A stretch of DNA of 64,000 bases from JABDIP01 sp965212545 (GTDB taxonomy: Bacteria; Pseudomonadota; Alphaproteobacteria; DSM-16000; Inquilinaceae), in contig CBDBVB010000024.1 in the NCBI GenBank assembly GCA_965212545.1, forward strand, positions 62,001-126,000, read 5' to 3'. Below are positions 18,182-27,025 of this stretch, piece after piece. The notes under the pieces are model-generated. The model saw only the letters and a program-made list of their open reading frames with translations. It did no database searches and was not told the origin of the DNA. Made by a program: the position numbers and the translations under genes. Each line of letters opens with the position of its first letter. Position 1 is the first letter of the stretch.

Positions 18182-18838
18182 ATGACGGATCCAGGCGACG
18201 ACACCACGCGGCGGCCGATGCCGGTCGGCGTGGTCCTCGGTGTCGTCGTTGCGCTGATCCTGCTGCTCGCTGTCGTCGTCGCGATCCTGTTCGCCAAGTA
18301 CGAAGTCGAAGGGTGGAACGCGGAACCTAGCCAGGACGATCTGTTGCGGTCCGACAGCACTAACCGCCTGCCGGACGTCTTCGTGCCGTTGGAGGATGCC
18401 GCTGGCCCCTTGGCGATCGAGGCGGAGGTCTATGTCCCGGTGTATTCCACGGTCTACGCGGGCCAGAAAACCGTGCATTCGAACCTGGCCGCGACATTGA
18501 GCATTCGCAATACATCTCAGACGGCTTCGATCGTAGTTCGCGACGTGCGCTATTTCGATACCGAAGGGAACATGATCTCCCAGTTCGTCGATCGGCCGCA
18601 CAGCCTGGGGCCGATGGGCACCGCCGATTTCTTCGTCGACGCGGCGGATGTCCGCGGCGGCACCGGCGCCAACTTCATCGTCAACTGGGCGGCCGATCGG
18701 GCGGTCAGCGAGCCGGTGATCGAGGCCGTCATGATCGGCTCCATCGGCGCCAGGGGTATCTCGTTCATCAGCCGCGGTGTCAGGGTAGGGCCGGTGCCAT
18801 CGTCCACCGACCCGGTCGAAGACCGCGTCACACCGTGA
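18182..18838 (+). CDS. DUF3124 domain protein, membrane-anchored
   Basis: A 218-residue protein with one N-terminal membrane helix (about 14-38) and a periplasmic DUF3124 domain. Diagnostic segments are VYVPVYSTVYAGQK, AATLSIRNTSQTASI and GGTGANFIVNWAA. The start ATG 18182 follows CGGAGGATCG and lies 15 bp after the PPK2 stop, so the two are probably co-transcribed. No function is established for DUF3124. Its position between PPK2 and a Na/Pi transporter suggests a phosphate-related envelope role, which is inference only. Confidence 0.85.
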   Translation: MTDPGDDTTRRPMPVGVVLGVVVALILLLAVVVAILFAKYEVEGWNAEPSQDDLLRSDSTNRLPDVFVPLEDAAGPLAIEAEVYVPVYSTVYAGQKTVHSNLAATLSIRNTSQTASIVVRDVRYFDTEGNMISQFVDRPHSLGPMGTADFFVDAADVRGGTGANFIVNWAADRAVSEPVIEAVMIGSIGARGISFISRGVRVGPVPSSTDPVEDRVTP

Positions 18839-18983
18839 GCGCTCGCCCGCCGAGCGGCGCCGGATAGCCGCTACCAATGTGCCGGCGTTGCGGGAGCGCC
18901 GGGCGCGTTCCGAGTTCCATGGTCCAAGCACCTATTGGACCTTCTGATTGTTTCCGGCCATAGGGCTTACAGGGGGAAGACCG

Positions 18984-20795
18984 TTGAGATCGCAACCATT
19001 TGGGGCCGTGGCGTCCCCGCAGTTCGGATATCAACTGGTCCGGGCTGGTCTCGTCGTGTCGTTGCTGCTGATCGCCGCGAGCGCGTTCGCTGCGGAGACT
19101 GAAACCGCTTCGTCATCCGTGGATTGGCTGCAACTGTTCCTCGGGCTGTTTGGCGGTCTGGCGCTCTTTCTGGGCGGTCTGCAGCTGTTGTCGGAAGGGA
19201 TGACGAAGGCCGCGGGCCAGACGCTGAGGATCGTGCTGGCGAAGCTGACCAGCAATCGGATCATGGGAGCGGCTACCGGGGCGTTCGTCACCGGCGTTCT
19301 GAATTCCTCGACCGTGACCACCTTGCTGGTCGTCGGGTTCGTCAGTGGCGGCATGATGACCCTGACCCAGTCGGTCGGGGTCATCATGGGCGCCAACATC
19401 GGCAGCACCATGACGGCCCAATTGCTGGCGTTCGATCTGGCCGCCTATTCCCTTGGTCCGGTCGCCCTGGGCTTCTTCATGCTGTTCAGCGCCAAGCGCG
19501 ACCAGGTGAAGTATTTCGGCATGATGATCATGGGCATCGGCCTGGTGTTCTACGGCATGGGCCTGATGGGCAGTTCGATGACGCCGCTGCGCAGTTTCCC
19601 GCCGTTCCTCGAGATCCTCAAGGGCCTCGAGCAGCCGCTTGCCGGCATCCTGGCCGGAGCTGTCTTCACCGCCATCGTGCAGTCATCGGCGGCCACGGTC
19701 GGCATTGCCATCGCCATGGCGAGCGAGGGGCTGTTGGCCTTGCCGGCGGGCATCGCACTGGCGCTCGGCGCCAATATCGGCACGGCGGTCACGACCGGGC
19801 TCATGGGGTTTCTCAGCAGCAAGTCGACCGAGGCGGTTCGCACATCGGTCGTGCATGTCGCCTTCAACGTCATCGGCGTGCTTATTTGGCTGCCCCTGAT
19901 CTGGCTTCTGGTCGATCTTGCGATCTGGATTTCGCCGGCGAGTCCGGAGATCACCGGCGCGGATCGCGCGGCCTCCGATGTGCCGCGCCAGATCGCCAAC
20001 GCCAATACGCTTTTCAACGTGATCAACACGACGCTGTTCATCGGCTTCTCGGCCTGGTTTGCCCGATTGGCCGAGTGGATGATACCCGAGCGCGCACCCC
20101 GTGAAGGCGTCATTATCGAGCCTGAATTCCTGGACGAGGGATCGCTGGCTGCCTCGTCCATAGCGCTTCAGCAGGTCCGGCTGGAACTCGGCCGCGCCGG
20201 CGATATCGCGCTTGGCATGTTGCGGGACGTCGTGCCGGCGATCGAAGGCCGCGATCTGAAGACCTTGACCGACATAGAGCGTCGCGACGACCAGATCGAT
20301 GTCTTGGAGGGCGAGATCCTCAAATACCTCGGCAAGATCCGCAAAGGAATCCTCACGGACGAGGAAAGCCTGGAATACCAGGGGCTGGTGATGGCAACCG
20401 ACAATATCGAGAACCTGGCGGACGTGGTCGAGACCGACATGGTCTCCCTGGCCCGGAAGACGGCCGACCTGAAATTCGGGTCAAGCGAGGCGACACGCGC
20501 GATTCTGTTGGATCTGCATGCGGCCGTCACGGAATCCGTCGAGCACGCGGTGCGGGCGATCCGCGACAGCGACCAACGGGCGGCGGAATCGGTGCTGATG
20601 ATGAAAGAGAGCATTCGGGAGAAGTCCGACCAGCTCTTGGCCCGCAAGGCCGCTGGGCTGGCGGTGGACGATCCGGATTACCTCGACCTCGTCCGGCTGC
20701 AGATGGGGTTCGTCGATCAGTTGCGACGCATCTACACCCTTGCGAAACGCATTTCCAAGGACGTACTGCCACCGGCGCTGGCAAACCGCGATTGA
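18984..20795 (+). CDS. Na/Pi cotransporter family protein, second copy
   Basis: About 603 residues. A signal-like first segment ends SAFAAETE; then come two inverted repeats with motifs VLNSSTVTTLLVVGF and AIVQSSAATVGIA, with MGANIGSTM and ALGANIGTAVT turns. The C-terminal 230 residues are a PhoU-like helical bundle with many charged residues. TTG 18984 is preferred because AGGGGGA is 7 nt upstream; TTG 18948 is an alternative. It is a diverged paralogue of the gene at 15199, not a recent duplicate. Confidence 0.85.
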   Translation: MRSQPFGAVASPQFGYQLVRAGLVVSLLLIAASAFAAETETASSSVDWLQLFLGLFGGLALFLGGLQLLSEGMTKAAGQTLRIVLAKLTSNRIMGAATGAFVTGVLNSSTVTTLLVVGFVSGGMMTLTQSVGVIMGANIGSTMTAQLLAFDLAAYSLGPVALGFFMLFSAKRDQVKYFGMMIMGIGLVFYGMGLMGSSMTPLRSFPPFLEILKGLEQPLAGILAGAVFTAIVQSSAATVGIAIAMASEGLLALPAGIALALGANIGTAVTTGLMGFLSSKSTEAVRTSVVHVAFNVIGVLIWLPLIWLLVDLAIWISPASPEITGADRAASDVPRQIANANTLFNVINTTLFIGFSAWFARLAEWMIPERAPREGVIIEPEFLDEGSLAASSIALQQVRLELGRAGDIALGMLRDVVPAIEGRDLKTLTDIERRDDQIDVLEGEILKYLGKIRKGILTDEESLEYQGLVMATDNIENLADVVETDMVSLARKTADLKFGSSEATRAILLDLHAAVTESVEHAVRAIRDSDQRAAESVLMMKESIREKSDQLLARKAAGLAVDDPDYLDLVRLQMGFVDQLRRIYTLAKRISKDVLPPALANRD

Positions 20796-20998
20796 CGTTG
20801 GGCGAGGTACTCTGGCGATCGCCGTTGGGCCACCCGGCGATCGCACTCCGACGCCGGCTACCTTGCGGCCCGTTTAGGTTGCAAAGCCCGAAGCCCGAAG
20901 CTAGGGTTCCGCGCCGTGAAATTTGGGCCGTCCGGAATTGCATTGACGAAGTCCACATGCAGCAGGTTGTGATGGCAAGGGCTGAGAGGACAACTTAG

Positions 20999-22159
20999 AT
21001 GGATCGGGGGTTTTGGAGCCGCAAATGGGTGTTCGCCATACTGGGCTGCACCACGGCGTTCGTGGCGATTTTCTCTGCCGTTTTGATGACCGAGCCCGGG
21101 CAGAGCCTGAACCTGCCGCGTAGCTGGGTGGTCGGGTATTACGCGAATAGATGGGTCTTCATGGCGGTGACCGTGGCGCTGCTGGGTGCGCTTTGGTTCC
21201 TGAATGCCAAGTACGGGCATATGAAAAAGGTCCTGATGTACCTGGCGGCAACCGGCGTTGTCGTCTGCATCATTGCCGCGAATTTCATGCTGGCAGCCTT
21301 CTTTCCGTCCTATCAGTACGGGGCCAACTATGTGTCTGTCGCCGAGGCCGACCAGATCCTCAACGACACCGACATCGTCTATGCCGTCGAGATCAACGGC
21401 GAAGCCATGGGCTTTCCGAGGAAACACTTGGAGATTCCGCACATAGCCGGCGGGAATATCGGCGGTGAGGATGTGGTCATGACGTTCTGCGCGCTGAGCA
21501 ATCTGGCGGTCGTCTACAATCAGGACATCGGCTACGGAAAGTCCGATCTGGGGATCCTCATCCAGGTCCACAACAATCTCGTCATGGTCGACCGGGAATC
21601 CGGAGAGTTGGTCCAGCAGATCACCGGCGAAGCCGAGTTCTCGGGAACCAAGCTCGACAGCTATCCCAACGACATGATGACCTGGTCGAGCTTCAAGCAG
21701 CTCCACCCCGATGCCGAAGTTTTCGTCTATGAGTTCAACCGGATCTTGGACTCGTTTCTCCTTGCCGTGTTCGAAGGCCCTATGGAGAAGCAATTCAGCG
21801 AAGAGAGCGGACCGATATTTCCGACCCTGTCGCTTGACGACGACCGTCTTCCGGTCAAGGAGCAGGTCTGGGGCTTGGATATCGGCGACGAACGGGCCGC
21901 TTTCACCAGAAGTTTCGTGTCGGAGAATCCCATCTACCAGTTCGAGTTGGGCGGAAAGGACCTCGTCATCGCCTATGATGACGGTCTCGACATCGTGACG
22001 GTGTTCGACCGCGATCTGGAAGGAAACGCGATCGACGTTACCGAGATCGACCTGCTTGGCAACACGCCGCAGGGGAGCCTGCAAAAGGTCCCAGCGCACA
22101 ATGGCGTGTTCTGGATGGTCTGGTCGCACTGGTTCCCGGATACGAAAGTGTACAACTGA
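20999..22159 (+). CDS. DUF3179 domain-containing membrane protein
   Basis: A 386-residue protein with three N-terminal membrane helices (about 10-32, 50-68, 76-98) and a large DUF3179 domain. Typical motifs are EINGEAMGFPRKHLEIPH, VVMTFCALSNLAVVYNQ, SYPNDMMTWSSFKQLHPD and the closing GVFWMVWSHWFPDT. The conserved Cys in TFCALS and the His in AHNG may be functional. No activity is established for this family. It follows the phosphate cluster by 200 bp and may or may not belong to it. Confidence 0.85.
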   Translation: MDRGFWSRKWVFAILGCTTAFVAIFSAVLMTEPGQSLNLPRSWVVGYYANRWVFMAVTVALLGALWFLNAKYGHMKKVLMYLAATGVVVCIIAANFMLAAFFPSYQYGANYVSVAEADQILNDTDIVYAVEINGEAMGFPRKHLEIPHIAGGNIGGEDVVMTFCALSNLAVVYNQDIGYGKSDLGILIQVHNNLVMVDRESGELVQQITGEAEFSGTKLDSYPNDMMTWSSFKQLHPDAEVFVYEFNRILDSFLLAVFEGPMEKQFSEESGPIFPTLSLDDDRLPVKEQVWGLDIGDERAAFTRSFVSENPIYQFELGGKDLVIAYDDGLDIVTVFDRDLEGNAIDVTEIDLLGNTPQGSLQKVPAHNGVFWMVWSHWFPDTKVYN

Positions 22160-22237
22160 CACGGGTTCGGGCCGACGCGATCCCGGCCATCTTCGATCAA
22201 CGATCTCGCGATCGGCTATGGTCTCGAGTGATCGCGG

Positions 22238-23545
22238 TCAGAGATACCCGTTGACCAGGTTTTCCAGATACTCCTGCCGCCCCGACACCGGCTGTGGGTT
22301 GAGGCCGTCCGCCTCGACCCGGGCGGCGATGTCCTCCAGGGTCCGGTCGCCGCTCAGCATCGCCTGGCCTTCCGGCGTCCGCCAGCCGGCATAGCGGTCG
22401 GCGAGCAGTCGGTCGAGCGCGCCGTCCTCGATCATCGCCGCCGCCGCCAACAGGCCGCGGGCGCAGATGTCCATGCCGCCGATATGGGCCAGTATTAAAT
22501 CCTCGGGGTCCAGCGACTGGCGGCGCAGCTTGGCGTCGAAATTGAGGCCGCCGGATGTGAAGCCGCCGGCCTTCAGTATGTAAAACATCGCCAGCGCCAA
22601 TTCCGCCGTGTTGTTCGGGAACTGGTCGGTGTCCCAGCCGGATTGCAGATCGTTCCGGTTGGCGTCGATCGACCCGAAGATGCCCAGCGCCGTGGCGGTG
22701 GCGATCTCGTGCTCGAAGGAATGGCCGGCAAGGAAGGCGTGGCCGACCTCGATGTTGACCCTGACCTCCTTCTCCAGACCATAGCGCTTCAGGAAGCCAT
22801 AGACCGTGGCGACGTCGTAATCGTACTGGTGCTTGGTCGGCTCCTGCGGCTTCGGCTCGATCAGGATGGTGCCGTCGAACCCGATCTTGTGCTTGTACTC
22901 CACCACCATGGTGAGGAACCGGCCAAGCTGGTCGAGCTCCTGGCCTAGATGGGTGTTCAGCAGGGTCTCGTAACCTTCGCGCCCGCCCCACAGGACGTAA
23001 TTGGCGCCGCCGAGCTCCTTGGTCACGTCGAGGCAGTTCTTCACCTGCGCCGCGGCATAGGCGAACACGTCCGGATCCGGATTGGTCGCGGCGCCGGCCA
23101 TGAAGCGTCGGTTGGAGAACAGATTGGCCGTGCCCCACAGAAGCTTCGTCTTGGCGCCCTCCATCTTCGCCGCGAAGCGCTCGGCGATGTGCCGGACATT
23201 TGCATTGGATTCCGCCAGGCTGGCGCCTTCCGGCGCGATGTCGCGGTCGTGGAAGCAGAAGAACGGCACGCCCAGCAGCGCAAACATCTCGAACGCCACA
23301 TCGGCCTTCAACTCGGCATCGGCCAGCGTTTCGCCGAACCACGGTCGCTCGAAGGTCTGACCGCCGAACGGATCGCCGCCAGGCCAGCAGAAGCTGTGCC
23401 AATAGCAGACCGCCATGCGCAGGTGATCTTCCATGCGCTTGCCCATCACCATCCGGTCTGGCTCGTAATGCTTGAAGGCGAAGGGATTGCCGCTCTCCGG
23501 ACCCTCATAGCGGATCGGTTCGATATCGCCGAAGAAATCGCTCAT
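22238..23545 (-). CDS. xylA: Xylose isomerase
   Basis: A 435-residue enzyme converting D-xylose to D-xylulose in the cytoplasm. Family landmarks are YWHSFCWPGGDPFGG near residue 50-65, FFCFHDRDIAPEG with the catalytic His, IEPKPQEPTKHQYDYD with metal ligands, VEVGH-like IEVGHAFLAGHSFEHE, and GGLNFDAKLRR. Length matches the large class II xylose isomerases. No xylulokinase, xylose transporter or XylR is adjacent, so it is an isolated gene and its regulation cannot be read here. Confidence 0.97.
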   Translation of the reverse strand: MSDFFGDIEPIRYEGPESGNPFAFKHYEPDRMVMGKRMEDHLRMAVCYWHSFCWPGGDPFGGQTFERPWFGETLADAELKADVAFEMFALLGVPFFCFHDRDIAPEGASLAESNANVRHIAERFAAKMEGAKTKLLWGTANLFSNRRFMAGAATNPDPDVFAYAAAQVKNCLDVTKELGGANYVLWGGREGYETLLNTHLGQELDQLGRFLTMVVEYKHKIGFDGTILIEPKPQEPTKHQYDYDVATVYGFLKRYGLEKEVRVNIEVGHAFLAGHSFEHEIATATALGIFGSIDANRNDLQSGWDTDQFPNNTAELALAMFYILKAGGFTSGGLNFDAKLRRQSLDPEDLILAHIGGMDICARGLLAAAAMIEDGALDRLLADRYAGWRTPEGQAMLSGDRTLEDIAARVEADGLNPQPVSGRQEYLENLVNGYL

Positions 23546-23678
23546 GGATGCTTGCTCTCCCTGGTGCCGACCTCTTCAAAGCGGGTCGGCTGTTGCCGCC
23601 TGCTGCATCATATCAACAGATGCCGCTCATGGAACGACACTGAATCCGCCGCCAACGCCTCGCAGGCTTTGCTCTGGG

Positions 23679-24566
23679 TCAGCGACCTGCCACGTGTTCC
23701 CGGTCGATGCTGCGGGCTATGCGGAAGCCGCCATAGGCGCTGTCGCGGCGGTCGGCCTCGCCGCCATGCCGGTTCGCCGAGCGCACATAGGCCGGCCGCA
23801 CGCTCCAACCGCCGCCGCGCATGACCCGGCGGCCGCAATCGCCGATCTCCCGGGCCGAGCCGTCGGCCGGGGCGCCGGCATAGTCGGCATGCCAGCAATC
23901 GGCGGTGTCCTCCCAGACATTTCCCAGCATGTCGTAAAGCCCAAAGGCATTGGGCGGAAATCGGCCGACCGGCGCGGTGCTGGCGCCGTTCCAGTCGCCG
24001 CCGCAGCCCCGGCAGTTGGCCCGGCCTTCGCCGATCTCCTCGCCCCAGGGGCGGGCGGTGCGGGTTCCGGCCCGGGCGGCATATTCCCATTCCGCCTCGC
24101 TGGGCAGGCGATAGGGCTTGCCGGTCGCCTTCGACAGCCAGGCGACATACTCCCGCGCATCGTACCAGGACACATTGATCACCGGCCGGTCGCCGCGGCC
24201 CCAGCCGTTGTCGTCCGGTTGGTGCCGGCAGCCGCCGGCGGTGAAGCAGGCATCCCACTCGGCGAAGGTCACCTCGTATCGGCCCAGCGCGAAGGGGCGG
24301 GGAATATCGACCCGATGCACCGGGCCCTCATCGGCGGCGCGGCTGAGTTCATCCGGCGGCGACCCCATTTCGAACCTGCCGCTCGGCAACACCACCATCG
24401 ACGGACAGGTCGGGCAGTCGCGGAACACCTCGCCGACATGCAGGGTGTGATCGGCGGTTTCTCCACGAAAAACCGGCGCGGAAGTCCCGGAGTCGGCCGG
24501 TGAAGAAGCGCCGGCCAGCAGCGTTGCCATCAGCAATCGGAACCCGGTTATCCGCCACGCCGGCAC
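23679..24566 (-). CDS. SUMF1/formylglycine-generating-enzyme-like secreted protein
   Basis: A 295-residue protein. A hydrophobic leader (about 1-22) is followed by a SUMF1 fold: CPSMVVLPSGRFEMGSP, EGPVHRVDIPRPFALGRYEVT, RPVINVSWYDAREYVAWLS, YRLPSEAEWEYAARAGT, and RVMRGGGWSVRPAYVRSANR. Such exported proteins are usually structural or binding relatives of formylglycine-generating enzyme; no sulfatase is visible here. GTG 24566 lies 5 bp after the upstream gene's stop and gives a complete signal peptide; ATG 24530 is the alternative. It shares an operon with the GDPD-like gene. Confidence 0.82.
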   Translation of the reverse strand: MPAWRITGFRLLMATLLAGASSPADSGTSAPVFRGETADHTLHVGEVFRDCPTCPSMVVLPSGRFEMGSPPDELSRAADEGPVHRVDIPRPFALGRYEVTFAEWDACFTAGGCRHQPDDNGWGRGDRPVINVSWYDAREYVAWLSKATGKPYRLPSEAEWEYAARAGTRTARPWGEEIGEGRANCRGCGGDWNGASTAPVGRFPPNAFGLYDMLGNVWEDTADCWHADYAGAPADGSAREIGDCGRRVMRGGGWSVRPAYVRSANRHGGEADRRDSAYGGFRIARSIDREHVAGR

Positions 24567-24571
24567 AAGTC

Positions 24572-25480
24572 TCAGCCCGGATGTTCGGCCATGGTCGCCC
24601 ACAGCGCCTGAAGGTCGCCCGGAGTGTCCGTGGTGATCTGGTCGACGCCCGACCCCACGGCCAAGCGAAGCTGTCCCCCGGTGTCGGCCCGATTGGTGCC
24701 GATGGTCCAGCAATCCACGAGCACGCCCTCCTGATGAAATGAGGCGGTAAGGTCGACCGTCTGATCGCGGGCGGCGGCGAACACGCGATGGTGCAGGTAG
24801 ATCGTCCCGGCCCTTGGCGCCTGCGACATGACCCGGTCGGCAAAGCCCGACAGATCCGCCGCCGCGACGGGATCATCGATCAGCTGAGCAGTCGGATCGA
24901 AGCCCAGCGACAATCCGGCCACCTCGCCGCCGAGCCGCAGCACCGCCGGCCAGTCCTCGCCACTCAGGGACAGGTGCTGCGCCACGGGCCCGACCAGCCG
25001 GGCAAAGCGTTCGACCGCCTTATCGGACAGCGCGTTCTCTGTCAGCTTCAGATCGAGTTGCACGCTGGCGCCATCGGCTGTGTCGGCCGCATGTTGGTGC
25101 ATGATGCCGACCAGTTCCTCCAACAGCAGCGGTGGGGCGTCGACGGCGGTGCCGGAATCGTCGGTTTGGCGCAGCGACCGGATCATGGCGCTGTCGGCCT
25201 GGTCAACAGGTCCGGTTCCGGTGGTCTGGGTCTCCAGTGTCGGATCGTGCAGGCAGGCGAAGGCGCCGTCTGCCAGTAGCAGGATGTCTACCTCCATGGC
25301 CGCACCGGCCGCCAGGCCGGCCATCAGGTTCGGTCGGTGGAATGGCGGATCATCGGCATGCCGCCGCAGCTTGTGCCATTTCAGTCGGATGTCGCGGTCG
25401 CCATCGCGGATCGCCAGACCGTTGGACCGGCTGCCCTTCGGAGGGCCGGTGGGATGGAGAAGGTCGGGCTCGGACGACAC
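24572..25480 (-). CDS. Glycerophosphodiester phosphodiesterase family protein
   Basis: About 302 residues with a TIM-barrel GDPD pattern: EVDILLLADGAFACLHDPTL contains the metal-binding Glu-Asp and catalytic His, then QLDLKLTENALS, TIYLHHRVF, and the ending VDQITTDTPGDLQALW. The usual N-terminal AHRG motif is not obvious, so activity is uncertain. GTG 25480 is chosen with GGAG six bases upstream; upstream in-frame sequence overlaps the divergent MetE-like gene's promoter. It precedes a SUMF1-like secreted protein by 5 bp. Confidence 0.72.
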   Translation of the reverse strand: MSSEPDLLHPTGPPKGSRSNGLAIRDGDRDIRLKWHKLRRHADDPPFHRPNLMAGLAAGAAMEVDILLLADGAFACLHDPTLETQTTGTGPVDQADSAMIRSLRQTDDSGTAVDAPPLLLEELVGIMHQHAADTADGASVQLDLKLTENALSDKAVERFARLVGPVAQHLSLSGEDWPAVLRLGGEVAGLSLGFDPTAQLIDDPVAAADLSGFADRVMSQAPRAGTIYLHHRVFAAARDQTVDLTASFHQEGVLVDCWTIGTNRADTGGQLRLAVGSGVDQITTDTPGDLQALWATMAEHPG

Positions 25481-25638
25481 CGCGCACTCCGTTCGATCAA
25501 ACTCAGGGTCTTCGAAGGCTATTTCTTCAACCGCCGGCCGTCTACGTCCGCGCGCAGGGCCGCTGGCCCCGATCTTGCGTTTCTGGGGGCGCCCGTGAAA
25601 GCATGGAGCCAATTGCATCCTCAAGGGAGACCTTCCCG

Positions 25639-26694
25639 ATGCCGCTGCTGACAACGACCATCGGCGCCTATCCCAAGCCCGACTATGCTCCGGTGCTGGG
25701 CTGGTACGAGCGGAAGTATGGCGATCAGGACAATCCGACCGGCGCGTATAGCGACTATCTTCGCCGGCGCAGCACCGAGAGCGAGGCGGCGTTCGACCGT
25801 GCCACGGAGGAGGCGGTCCGCGACCAGGTCGCGGCCGGCATCGACATCCCGACCGACGGCGAGGTCCGGCGTGAGCACTACATCTATTATCATCTGCGCC
25901 ATGTCGACGGTTTCGACTTCGACGATTTGACCGATCAGGTGATGCGCGAGGGCGCGTGGCGGGCGCGGGTTCCCACGGTGGTCGGCCCGCTGTCGGCCGG
26001 CGCGCCGTTCCTCGCCGAGGATTGGCGCAAGGCGCAGGCCGTCACCGATTGTCCGGTCAAGATCACGGTCCCCGGCCCGCTGACCATCATCGACTCCACC
26101 GCGGATGCCTTCTACGACGATCCCAGGCAATTGGCGATGGCGTTGGCCGATGTCCTGAATGTCGAAATCCGTCGGCTTGCAGAGGCCGGCTGCCAGTGGA
26201 TCCAGGTCGATGAGCCGGTGTTTGCCCGCCAGCCGCAGCGGGCGCTGGAGTACGGCATCGAAGCCCTGGCCCGCTGCTTTAACGAGGTTCCGAAGCAAAC
26301 CCGGCGCGCGGTCCATATCTGCTGCGGCTATCCATCGAAGCTTGATGACGAGGACTACGCGAAGGCCGATCCCGGCGCTTACGGCGTCCTGGCGGACGCT
26401 CTGGACGCGGCGCCGATCGACGCGATTTCACTGGAGGATGCGCATCGGCACAACGATCTTGGGCTCCTGGAGCGCTTCGCCAAATCGTCGATCCTGCTCG
26501 GTGTTGTCGGCATCGCCAGGACCCGGGTGGAGCCGGCGGAGGAAATCCGGGCCCGGCTTCTCGAGGCTTTGGAGCATATCGATCCCCATCGGCTGATCGC
26601 CGCGCCGGATTGCGGCTTGATCATGATGAACCGCGACCTTGCGCGGGCCAAGTTGGAGGCCCTGGCCAAGGCGGCGAAATCCATAGGCGGTTGA
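25639..26694 (+). CDS. Cobalamin-independent methionine synthase core-type (MetE C-terminal domain) protein
   Basis: A 351-residue stand-alone MetE catalytic barrel. LTTTIGAYPKP opens the homocysteine-binding barrel, GEVRREHYIYY and IQVDEPVFA line the active site, and zinc ligands are in VHICCGYP (His, Cys) and AAPDCGL (Cys). Full MetE is about 750 residues with a duplicated N-terminal barrel, which is absent. Such short proteins may methylate homocysteine from a non-folate donor; the donor cannot be read here. ATG 25639 follows AAGGGAGA; in-frame ATG 25603 is less likely. Confidence 0.82.
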   Translation: MPLLTTTIGAYPKPDYAPVLGWYERKYGDQDNPTGAYSDYLRRRSTESEAAFDRATEEAVRDQVAAGIDIPTDGEVRREHYIYYHLRHVDGFDFDDLTDQVMREGAWRARVPTVVGPLSAGAPFLAEDWRKAQAVTDCPVKITVPGPLTIIDSTADAFYDDPRQLAMALADVLNVEIRRLAEAGCQWIQVDEPVFARQPQRALEYGIEALARCFNEVPKQTRRAVHICCGYPSKLDDEDYAKADPGAYGVLADALDAAPIDAISLEDAHRHNDLGLLERFAKSSILLGVVGIARTRVEPAEEIRARLLEALEHIDPHRLIAAPDCGLIMMNRDLARAKLEALAKAAKSIGG

Positions 26695-27025
26695 TGATCT
26701 TCAACAAACCTTCACGGCGTCGACCTTGCCAGCCGCCCGGAAACGCGGTTTGATACCGGAGCAGACAGAACGGTCAAAACCCGGCCAACGGGTATGGCTG
26801 GTCGGCGCGAGGGAGGAACGCGTTGATCAATGTTTCGACTCCTTTTATCGACGGTGCCGGTGACTTGATGGCGCATGGCCGATGCTCGCGCGCGAGTTGG
26901 CGCGGCAACTCGGCGACCGGCAATTTCGCTTCGGCATTGGCGTCAAACGGTGCCGGTCGGTCTGGAACGCCAATCTCCGTACCTGACGATCCAGGGCGCT
27001 TATCACCAATGGGAGGACAAAAAAG
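26695..27025. other. 331-bp intergenic region before the sugar ABC operon
   Basis: Between the MetE-like gene and the solute-binding protein. No family-like reading frame is seen. It should contain the operon promoter, but no palindromic operator stood out. A strong ribosome site GGGAGG ends the region. Confidence 0.4.

Noticed and set aside
18164..18182. Fusion of PPK2 and DUF3124
   Set aside because: A clear TAA stop, a new ribosome site and a separate ATG show two proteins.
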